A stretch of DNA of 64,000 bases from Boletus sp. NGJ (Eukaryota > Basidiomycota > Agaricomycetes > Boletales > Boletaceae). The stretch lies in contig JAGTXK010000021.1 in the NCBI GenBank assembly GCA_019096195.1, forward strand, positions 62,001 to 126,000. The letters are read 5' to 3'. Positions 46,752 through 55,712 of the stretch are shown here, piece by piece. Within the stretch, counting starts at the first letter, position 1, and each line of letters starts with the position of its first letter. Position numbers and translations under genes: made by a program. The notes beneath the pieces were generated by a model. The model worked only from the letters and a program-made list of their open reading frames with translations, ran no database searches and was not told the DNA's origin.

Positions 46752-47700
46752 ACCTCCCTTCCACCTCCTGCATCTGACATTCTCAGATGGAGGCCCTTGC
46801 TATCCTCCAATCTTTCCCTATGACAGATGCCCACTTCACTCCCAATGGGCTGAGCTAAACTGAGAGCAGCATAGGAACTCCCATTCCATCTCCCCCTCAT
46901 GTAATTGATTTTGGCAATCACCTACATTGCAATTGATTCCCCTGTGAACAGCCCCCTCACCCAGGCTTGCTTAAAGATGTGCAGTTAGTGAACTAGTCAA
47001 ATCACTATGTCCAACCTGCCTTAAATGCCACCCTCACCACATTCATAAATGCAACAAGTCCAAACTCTGGGATGGAACTCCCTCCTATGTGTGTCACAAC
47101 TCTAAAAGCCACCTTATTGACAGCACTGGCAGCATCCCCCACAATAACTGACAAAAACAAAATGGGTGCAATCTCCTGCATAAATCTGCCAAACATGAGT
47201 GTTCCAAATGTGGCAACCCCAAACATGGGGCTCAGAAATGCCATAGAGCTCAGGCATGCCCAAGTGCTAACACTGTATATATAATCCAGAGGCCTGGCAC
47301 CCCCACCTTACTGCTGCAAACCTCACAGCCCAATATCCTACTGTATATAATGGCCTAGGTTTTGGCTTTCATGCTGATCTCCCTCCCCTCCTTCATACCT
47401 TCTCACCCCCAAATAATCTATTAATTCTCAAGTATAATTAAACTTTCAAAGACATCATTCATAAAAAATTCACCAAAGGTAGATATCTTGGACCCTTTTC
47501 CCACACTGAGATAGAAGATACCCTCGGCCACTTCCAAACTGCCCCCCTCTCTCTCATTCTGAAACCAGATAAACCTGGAAAGTTCTATCTTGTCCAAAAC
47601 CTCTCCTTTCCCATCACCTCTCTCCCCTTCCCCTCTATTGACTCTCTAGTCAACCCAGACAATACTGTTATGATCAACATGCAGATTTACAGTAGACTTT
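46752..47700 (+). pseudogene. Reverse-transcriptase-type fragment of a retroelement
   Basis: Around 47485-47600 one frame reads GPFSHTEIEDTLGHFQTAP then LSLILKPDKPGKFYLVQNLS, the stretch leading into the RT fingers in basidiomycete elements that are often grouped with DIRS-like retrotransposons. The active site is not present. Upstream (46960-47340) is broken sequence. With 43790-44690 it probably formed one older element. Assignment to DIRS is tentative. Confidence 0.5.
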
Positions 47701-49353
47701 AACCTGTTGGCTTTCTTTCTTGAGGATATACTGTATATACAAGCCAGCTCAGTGAGGAGATTCCAACAGCTACAAAACACAAGCAAACTCAGTACCATGC
47801 AAAGGAGGACCATTTAGGTCTTTTTGATACACTTCTGACCTGGCAAAATGAAGCTCATGCTCACAATCCCAATCACTTTTCACAATCTACTACAGAAATA
47901 CTTGATGACAAGGAACTCAACCTTCTCAGCAAAATCCATCCAAGTGACATTATCAGTGCACAAAACCTAACAAACTCCCTACAAGAAACATCTGAATGGG
48001 AACTTGATGTCAGGCAGCAAATTTTCAACACAATCAGACAGTTCAATCATGCTCAAGTCAAGAAAGCAATTAACACTGACACCACACATTTAGCAAAACG
48101 ATTATACAAGCTCACCTCAAATAGTACACATGAACTATAGCTACTCATGGCTGTTGTCTAGCTCAAGAGATAGATCAAAAGCAACTTGGGGAAGGTCATC
48201 TACTTCATTTTCAAACCCTACTTCCACCAACATGTTCTGTACTTTCCTATTGAATGTCATTAGAGTTGAGGACTTGAGCCTTTGTCCTCCTAATACTAGA
48301 GCATCAATAACAGGTTTTACTGTCTCAGATCCTTCTTGATTTGAAGTGATGACATGCAAAGAAAGCTCATGAATTTTGCCTGAAATCTTGTAGATCAAAG
48401 CAGATGTGTCAGGAGTGATATGTGTAATGCCATGGTATGTGATTCTGAGAGAGTATCTGACTTGCTTCTGGACATGTTGAAAAAGGTCAACAGTAGCTGA
48501 GATGTCACCAAGTCATTCCCAACTCGCATAAACACCTTTGGCAGCAAAAAAACACTAGAAAAAAAATGCTACTAATATTATTGTTGCAGTACTATTTTCG
48601 TACCTTGAGAAAACAGATTAGATGCTTGATATTCAGGTCAATGGACATAAAATGTCCCTCAAGCCCAGTGAAATTAATGAACATACTATCACACATGATA
48701 TTTTTGTCAAAGAGTGGTCAGTAAAACATCAATAACCAGCAGAATATCAATATTTTACACAAATTTTGGAGTCCATACTCATTTGAGATTGAAGATGAAG
48801 TGGAGAATCTGCAAACAATAGTTGTTTGACCCTGCACCTCAAAAAATCATGGCAAGATGTCCTAGCATATCTTCAACCCAACCAAAATCACCATCTAAAA
48901 TTGCATGGGTGAGCTCTAGCACATAAAGGAGATTCTGAATTAGAATTTGAAGATTTTGATATGAAACATCTTCTATAGGGCAACTGTGGCTTTGGATCTA
49001 ACTATTGTTCCTTTGCTTTGGTAGATTGGCTTAGGGGAGCAGTGTAGCATAATTGCTAAGAATCTGGTCAGTGATGTTACATAATTGCTCAAGAGTTGAA
49101 TGGATGCTGCAAGTGATGGATATCCACACTCGACCTTCTATGCAATGAGAATGGTATCTTGAAGGATTTGCATGAGTGTAGCCAGCAGTATATGATGGTC
49201 AGGGTGTTTACAGCTGAGCAATGAGCAATGAAGGATAGCAAAAAAGTACAATAAACTCCCTGGTTGACTAATCAAGCAAGCCACAGTGAATGTGGAGAAG
49301 TGCCCAGATAAGGTTCATGCAGAGATGAAAAAGACCAAAGCCAAGTTGTATAC
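47701..49353. other. AT-rich decayed repeat DNA, unassigned fragments
   Basis: A minus-strand open frame at 48141-48398 (VKPVIDALVLGGQRLKSS...) and a plus-strand stretch near 47880-48100 (ILDDKELNLLSKIHPSD...) look coding-derived, but I recognise no family. CpG is nearly absent. No intact gene. Confidence 0.35.
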
Positions 49354-50430
49354 ATTGCAACTAGTAATGTTAAGGGCCTGGCTTGACTGGGCCTGGGCCT
49401 GACCAGACCCAGGCCCTTAAATAGAACTGGGTCTGGCCTGGCTTGGGCCTAGGCCAGGGCTTTTCATATGTAAAGTCAAAATAATAACATTGATCATTTA
49501 TACCACAATAGCAATCATATCTCTACCTCTGTATCATCTGAAAGCTCCAAAATCCAATCCAAATCCTCTACTTCCTTCTCTTTTCCCTTGCTCTTGCCCT
49601 TATCTACTCTTTATTCATTCTTCTCCTCATTTTCATCCTCTTCCATTGCTAGTTCCAAGGCAGAAGATGGACCTGGCTCACAAAAGATAAGATCATGATT
49701 ATACATCATGCACAACACTTGAATGGCCTCTACAATATCCCCCTTCAAGCAATTGCAACACTTGGTAATAGTTAGTGCAGCTGCAGAAAAGGCTCGCTTG
49801 CTGGATACTGAAGAGGCCATAATTGCAAGATAGTCATGAGCTAGAGATGCCCATATAGAATACTGCTGAGCATTGATCTGAAAAGACTTGGTCACTTCAA
49901 ATTAATTGAAAACATAATACTTACCCCCCACCATTTGACCACTGACATTTCCTCAGAAAGAGTATGGATAGAGTGAAGATAGAGGTTGAACTCTTTCATC
50001 CAAGGAGACTGAGAATCAATTCCAACACTTTCCTCAGCTGAATCATCATCATCACTGGAAAGCTCTCTAAGAAGCTTTCCAAGCTTTCCCTTCTTCTACT
50101 TAGTGGCAGGTAAAGGACCCTCCTTACCATACAGCTGGTTGAAGTGCTCCTGAAACTATAACTATGTTAGACATCTCAAAGTCAAACATACTAATTTCTC
50201 TGCATTCTTCATAACATCTTTATATAGCTCTTGCCCCCAATACTTCTTGAAGTAGCCATCTTTCAAAGTAGGATCAAGCACTACAAAGCATAAGTTATAG
50301 ATTCAAAAATCAAGGAAAACTTATATATAGTAATTAATAATTAATAATATATTCTTTTACTAAAAAGCCAGGGCCTGAGCCCAGGGCTTCAGGGCTTCAG
50401 GCCCAGTCCCACAATATCACTAATTGCAAC
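49354..50430 (-). mobile_element. hAT element with 8-bp target duplication attgcaac
   Basis: The element proper is 49362-50422 (1,061 bases), flanked by identical attgcaac at 49354-49361 and 50423-50430; an 8-bp duplication is the hAT hallmark. Ends are inverted: tagtaatgttaagggcctgg on the left and tagtgatattgtgggactgg from the right, 15 of 20 identical. Just inside both ends are GC-rich clusters of gggcctgg/ccagg repeats, typical hAT subterminal binding sites. The size shows that most of the transposase has been lost. Confidence 0.9.
49611..50290 (-). pseudogene. hAT transposase C-terminal remnant (dimerisation region)
   Basis: The minus-strand frame ending at 49611 reads YSIWASLAHDYLAIMASSV, SSKRAFSAAALTITKCCN and LKGDIVEAIQVL, the conserved hAT C-terminal dimerisation region. 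Before it, in partly broken frames, are HFNQLYGKEGPLPATK and LLRELSSDDDDSAEESV. The catalytic DDE part is missing, so this cannot make an active transposase. Confidence 0.85.
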
Positions 50431-50457
50431 CTAGTGAAGGAATTAACATCCACTGTG

Positions 50458-50931
50458 TGTTATGAATCCTTTCAGAACACACCAGAAGGCTCGACCCTCA
50501 CAGGCTACACAAGTCCTGGCTTAATGAATAAGGTGGAGAGTCTTAGTCCATACTATGCCAACCCTACAAGGACAAGATAGTCCAGGCAATGAGTTGTTAG
50601 AGCAGAATACAAATGGATTAGACTGGGGATTCCAGTGGTCAAAGTACTACTTTATATATGTACATGGGTGGTGCACGGACCAAGCTGTGCATGTGATAAA
50701 TTACTATATATAGTAGAACAGAGATTAAAGAGGCTATGTGAGAAGAGTGGAGATTAATAAGTCGTGAATCACATGAGGTATGATGTCATATGACATCATA
50801 GGTTCTTGACCTAATCATGTGGTTGTTCCCACGGTCATGTGCACAGTCACATGACTTGATAAGAAAAAGGTTGATGAAAAGAAAAAGTAAGTGTCATAGT
50901 AAAAAGTTTGAAATTATTGTATATTATAACA
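50458..50931 (-). mobile_element. Solo LTR of the chromovirus family, minus orientation, TSD ctgtg
   Basis: 474 bases from tgttatgaatcc to tattataaca, related in reverse complement to 39401-39873. Flanking 5-bp duplications ctgtg (50453-50457 and 50932-50936) prove a separate insertion. It starts 28 bases beyond the hAT target duplication. CpG sites kept in 34568-35048 are mostly TG or CA here. Confidence 0.88.
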
Positions 50932-51209
50932 CTGTGTGAAGGGCCTTTGTTCCTCAAATCTGAGTGTTCATGGACTGATCATTGATACTTGAAATCACCA
51001 TATCAGATAGCTGATCATGAGTCATATTAAGCTGGTTAATATACTGTATACATTGTTAATTGCCACAATATTGAACTTTCATCAATGATCAAAGTACAAA
51101 GAGGGTACTGCTTGATTTTGTGCCCTCTTGAAAGCCTATGTTACTCTTCATGCCTCAATAATGGTGTCAAGCAATGTTCATAATCTTTGAGTGAAATGGA
51201 CCCCTGGAC

Positions 51210-51687
51210 TGTTATGATATTAAATATTTTCAAACTTTTCACAACAACACTTACTTTTCATCTCTTTGAACTCTTTTCTCATCAAATCACATAACTGTGC
51301 ATGTGACCATGAAAACAATCACATGATATGGTCTAGAACTTATGATGTCATATGACATCATACCTCATGTGATCCACAACTCTTTAATCTCCGTCTTTCT
51401 CACACAGCCCTATTAATCTCCATCTTACCATACATAGTAATTTATCACATGTACAGCTTGGTCCATGCATCATTCCTGTACATATATAAAGTAGCACTTT
51501 GACAACTGAAATCCCCAGTCTAATCCACTTGTATTCTCCCTCCAACAACTCATTGCCTTGACCATTCCGGTCATTGTAGGGTTGGAGATATTACAGCCTA
51601 AGACTCCCAACCACATCCATTGAGCCAGGACCTGTGTAGCCTGCAAATAGTTTGAGCCTTCTGGTGTGTTCTGTCAGGTTCATAACA
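51210..51687 (+). mobile_element. Solo LTR of the chromovirus family, plus orientation, TSD tggac
   Basis: 478 bases from tgttatgata to gttcataaca with 5-bp duplications tggac on both sides (51205-51209 and 51688-51692). Opposite in orientation to the LTR at 50458-50931, only 278 bases away. It carries the palindrome tgatgtcatatgacatca near 51342. Confidence 0.88.
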
Positions 51688-52360
51688 TGGACAAGAATGT
51701 TAACAACATGATTTCAGGCTTGGTAGTATATGCTTTTCCACTACTCCTTTGTCAGGCAAATATCTATATTGAAAATAAGATCAGTGGCCTGCTGCACACA
51801 TTGGAGTATTGGGGCAAGTTGCAAATCATCTTGATCCATGTTCTCAAGTTTGTACAGAATCAGAAAGATTCCAGATTAAACTTTACTGGTGCAGACAAGC
51901 ACTGCTCCACAAAAATTGATATACTGATATTGATGTTGTTGTAACAAAGAATATGGGGCTATTGAGCAATTTGGATTGCCTTATTCATGCATTGGAATGC
52001 CAGCTGGTTCAGCAGTGTTGAAAGCAATGTGAATGAAATGCAAAGGCCACACTGAGCAAGCACTTCAATGGTCTGTTGTGACACACCATTCATTCATAAA
52101 AAGAGAGTAAATGGCACAGAAAAGTAGGGGCTATAGTGGGACTGCATTTCACAAGTTGTGTGATCAGAACTAGACAAGGCTTTATCCAGACCCAAAAATG
52201 TAAGATAAGAGTGCTATCAGCAAAGAATAGATTTATATTTATGCCTACTATGTGATAGTCCTTCAAAGTATTCTCCCTAGTTGCCTATTCAGTCTGTGCA
52301 GCACTCTGAAGGACTTCACTAAGGATAGATGCATGTTCATCAGTAAATACAGAATTTCGT
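51688..52360. other. AT-rich stretch, unassigned
   Basis: A 92-codon open frame at 51666-51944 (SGLVVAYAF-type hydrophobic start) runs out of the LTR and shows no known domain. Likely decayed repeat DNA into which the LTR at 51210 inserted. Confidence 0.3.
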
Positions 52361-53421
52361 CATAGTGCTCATAGTACCATAGTAGTTTTATAGTAGTCAT
52401 AGTAGTTTCATAGATAACTCATATTATTCACAGTGTCATAGTATTTAAAGTGTATTCATAGTATCCATAGTATATTCATAGTGTTCATAGTATCATAGTA
52501 TCATAGTATCATGGTATTTCATAGTGTTCATAGTGTTCATAGTATCATAGTATTGAAAGTGTATTCATAGTATTCATAGTATATTTATAGTGTTCATAGT
52601 ATCATAGTGTCATAGTACCATAGCATTTATAGTACATTCATAGTAGTCATAGTCATAGTAGTAATTTTAAGCTAATTCCAATTCCAATCTCAATCTCAAT
52701 CTCAATCCCAATCCTATTCCTATTCCCAAGTCAAAAGTATACAAAAAGTGTAGTCAAAAAGTGTACAAAAAGTGTAGGAAAGAGTGTAGTACAGTGTAGC
52801 AAAAATGCGCACCAAATGTAGCAAAAGTGTAGCAAACAAAGTGTAGTAAAAAAAGCAAACAAAGTATAGCAGAGTGTAGTACAATGTAGCAAACAAAGTG
52901 TACCAAAAGTGTACCAAAAATGCGCACCAAAGTGTAGTAAAAGTGTAGTCACAATGTGTACCAAAAGTGTAGACCTACACTCAAAAAAAATATCCAAGTC
53001 CATTTTCCCACACTTAGTGTTAAAAAAGCGGACATTGTTTGCCAATGTTTGTTTGTGCCACCATTCTTATATAAACAAGCCGGACTTCAAAAACATTCCC
53101 ACACCCTCTTGTTTCTTAATTTTATCCTTCTCTACTCACTGCATGAAGTCAACACTTTACTTTGTAAATCATTAGATTAGGATTAGGATTAGGATTAGGA
53201 TTGCTAAGCCACTATGTATACTATGGCATCACTATGACCACTATGGAAGTACTATGAGAATACTATGAGACACTATGAGACACTATGAGAATACTGTGAC
53301 CACTATGAAAGTACTATGAGAATACTATGACAGACTATGGCCACACTATGAACAGATTATGAGACACTGTCATAGTACTATCAAACCACTATCCAGTTGG
53401 ACCCTCACGATGAGCACTATG
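52361..53421. repeat. Symmetric tandem-array unit with inverted ends, possible novel mobile element
   Basis: The unit is framed by a perfect 12-bp inverted repeat: catagtgctcat at 52361-52372 and atgagcactatg at 53410-53421. From left to right it has a catagt-rich array (52361-52660), a caatct hexamer array (about 52683-52710), an array of aaaagtgtag-like units (about 52735-52970), a core that includes 52985-53170, a gattag hexamer array of four exact copies (53175-53198), and an actatg-rich array (about 53208-53395). The outer arrays are inverted with respect to each other (catagt/actatg), and the hexamer arrays nearly so (gattga/gattag). Such symmetry is expected for the subterminal regions of a DNA transposon. 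No transposase lies inside and no target duplication could be fixed. Confidence 0.6.
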
Positions 53422-53551
53422 TTACTGTCCAGTACTGTCCAGCACTGGACAGCTAGTCCTGTTTTTACTGATGTTGATGGATCATTTTGCCAACAGTCAA
53501 GGTGATATCCCAGGTTGCAAGGAATTCAGATATAATGGAAGTAATCTTCAA

Positions 53552-53950
53552 TCATAGACTTTCCTTGACAGTATCCATCTTATTGTGGACCTTCTTTGTC
53601 AGTTGCTTGATTCTACATGGTTCCATCCAAGAAAGGAGTTGTGATTGGCCACGAGGATCATCATAAATGGTATCTAGTAACCTGCTAAGCTTTCCAGTAG
53701 GTTGATCTTTCAGACAAGCATATACCTTATTGCAGTACACAGTGAAGTCTTTTTCTGATGGATCCAAAACCTTGATCAGAACCATTAAGAGGAATAGCCA
53801 ACCTTGTTGCAGGATGTCCATTGCTCGCTGAATGTATTCATCCAGTGACATACAAAGGAATGAAGAGTTGCAGTTACATGTCAAACTGAAACTCGGTCCA
53901 GGGAATTGTGATGACAAGCAATGGCTCATAGTGGAGGGTGGTTCATTCAC
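53552..53950 (-). CDS. Unassigned open frame at the right edge of the island
   Basis: A 132-codon frame with natural-looking composition (MDILQQGWLFLLMVLIKVLD..., LLDTIYDDPRGQSQLLSW, IKQLTKKVHNKMD). I do not recognise it. It lies 130 bases beyond the symmetric array unit, so it may be a transposon-derived coding fragment. It could also be a chance frame. Confidence 0.3.
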   Translation of the reverse strand: MNEPPSTMSHCLSSQFPGPSFSLTCNCNSSFLCMSLDEYIQRAMDILQQGWLFLLMVLIKVLDPSEKDFTVYCNKVYACLKDQPTGKLSRLLDTIYDDPRGQSQLLSWMEPCRIKQLTKKVHNKMDTVKESL

Positions 53951-54462
53951 AAAGGAGTGGTGTGTACAAGAAAGGTAAGGTAGTTTATCCTACCTCACGT
54001 GACCTCGACGTGGCATTGTTCAAGTCCAAATTAGGGTTAGCACGTGGGAATCCGCGCAGCCCCTTAAACCCAAACGACTATCGACGGATTGCCTCACCAG
54101 GATCGCGGCAGCCTCATAGACGGGCTGGTCACCAGACTACCACGAGAGCTCCTGATCCCATCAAGTTGCCATTGTTCCTGTGTTTGTCTGGACCTGTCTA
54201 GCCCGCATCCCCGTTCTGGCAATGTCTGTGGACCGTACAATATATAGCTGTCCAAATCTGTCATTGATGGTGAGCAAACTGCTTTTGTTCTCTAAAAGCA
54301 AACAGTGCCCTGGTCGTCCACAGCAAACTCGAAAAAGCATGAAAGTGGGGAGTTCGAGAGTAAATAAAAAGGTCCACTGTTGGATACTTCGCTATCCAAC
54401 TTTCACATCATTCCTAAGTTTCTACCTCTCAATCTTAAGGGTGAACTTACACCATCCCACTC
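53951..54462. other. Right boundary of the transposon island
   Basis: CpG content returns to normal from about 53995 (cacgtgacctcgacgtgg). No gene is supported. The last 200 bases should hold the promoter of the gene starting near 54463-54499. Confidence 0.45.
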
Positions 54463-55446
54463 ATGCATAATCTCGTTATACCTGCACCACCGCCCACTAT
54501 GGAATCCTTTGCGCCAGAGTTCTGTTTCTGCGGGAGGAAGACAGTTGAATCTCACGAGTTCTGGTTCTGCTCCAGCCAGTGCGCCCGTCTGGACTCCCTC
54601 CGGTCACTTGACGACCCTGAAAGTCACTATCGCAAAGTCGTGCGCACAGCCTACGTTCGAGCAGGAGTCCCGGAACTCTACCCCCGTCGCATGGTGTCTA
54701 TAGACCAGCTACACCCTGGCCCCTCCGAGCAGCGCGGTTTCGCGAACGCACCCTCACACGTTCTTCCACCGATGAAATCGTCACACCAGAGGAACATATC
54801 ACTCGTACGCAGAAATGCGCATCATCCGAACACGGGGGAGTTCCCTACGCTTTCTCAGGTGACGGGCAAGCTCCTTAACAAGAAGGCCGCAGCGGGCGAG
54901 GCGCTTGTCGCTCAGAGATACGATCGGCCAAGATTCCAGGGGTTTCCAAACGCATTGTCCCGCGCCCGTCCCGTTCAGAGTTCTCGAGATCATACCTTCG
55001 AGCAAATCTCCCTCGATGCCATTCCGTTCCAGGAACATGTTTCGGCTCGTTCTCTCAGCCACGTCCCTCAGTCGAGTGATGGTTTTAAGAATAATCTCAG
55101 GAGATCTGTTACTGCGCTTCTGAATGTCGGCAGGTCCCGGAAGGTCAAGGAGGGCGAGAATCCTGAGAGGGTATTTGGTCACCCCGTGAACACGTTCGTT
55201 CCAATGGTGCCAGTGAGAAAGGAGTCACTACCCTCGCATCGCCAGAGGAGCCCTCCTTCCGCGATTCCAGGCCAAAAGTCAAAAGCCCTTCGTCGATCTG
55301 CGTCGTTCGCGGGCTGGTATACGACCCCATACAGTGGCCCTCCTAAGGAACAGGATGCGGTGATGCGTGTTATCAAGGAGATGAGGGAAGAGTGCTCTGA
55401 GAGCTTCGATCCCAGGTTTTTCTTTAAGCAGGAGGAAGATTGTTGA
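54463..55446 (+). CDS. Hypothetical basidiomycete protein with small N-terminal Cys cluster
   Basis: Intronless, 327 aa from 54463; a second ATG at 54499 (MESFAPEFCFCGRK) would give 315 aa and looks the better start because the Cys-rich motif follows directly. The motif CFCGRK...FWFCSSQCARLDSL (CxC, about 16 residues, CxxxC) resembles a small zinc-binding knuckle seen at the N-terminus of many uncharacterised basidiomycete proteins. The rest is Ser/Pro/Arg-rich and probably disordered, with a more ordered tail (QDAVMRVIKEMREECSE). Function unknown; a regulatory or scaffold role is possible but not shown. Confidence 0.7.
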   Translation: MHNLVIPAPPPTMESFAPEFCFCGRKTVESHEFWFCSSQCARLDSLRSLDDPESHYRKVVRTAYVRAGVPELYPRRMVSIDQLHPGPSEQRGFANAPSHVLPPMKSSHQRNISLVRRNAHHPNTGEFPTLSQVTGKLLNKKAAAGEALVAQRYDRPRFQGFPNALSRARPVQSSRDHTFEQISLDAIPFQEHVSARSLSHVPQSSDGFKNNLRRSVTALLNVGRSRKVKEGENPERVFGHPVNTFVPMVPVRKESLPSHRQRSPPSAIPGQKSKALRRSASFAGWYTTPYSGPPKEQDAVMRVIKEMREECSESFDPRFFFKQEEDC

Positions 55447-55712
55447 GATCGAGTCATAATAAATTTCTACAGCGGATTGTCTCACTTTGCTCTCTTTCGC
55501 ACATATGTATGGCTTTGTTATTGCTCTTGTTTCGTCTTTGTATTCTAACATGCTTTCCCTATAACCCGAATGTGTCTGTGCTTGTTATATTCCAGCTCGC
55601 TCTTTCTCGGGTGCGTTTCATGACAGACGAATCCAACCCCGAAAAGGAGAAGTGATTAAAGACGCGACGCGCAGCCATCCGAACACTGCTTGTCTTCCTT
55701 CCACCATCATCC

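Noticed and set aside
52735-52980. Regular short repeats resembling a CRISPR array
   Set aside because: Units are about 10 bases (aaaagtgtag type) without unique spacers, in a eukaryotic transposon island.
52731-53045. 104-codon open frame on the minus strand
   Set aside because: A low-complexity translation (LLHF/TLFAT repeats) of the tandem array, not a protein-coding gene.
54799-55182. 127-codon open frame on the minus strand
   Set aside because: Antisense shadow of the intronless hypothetical gene at 54463-55446.
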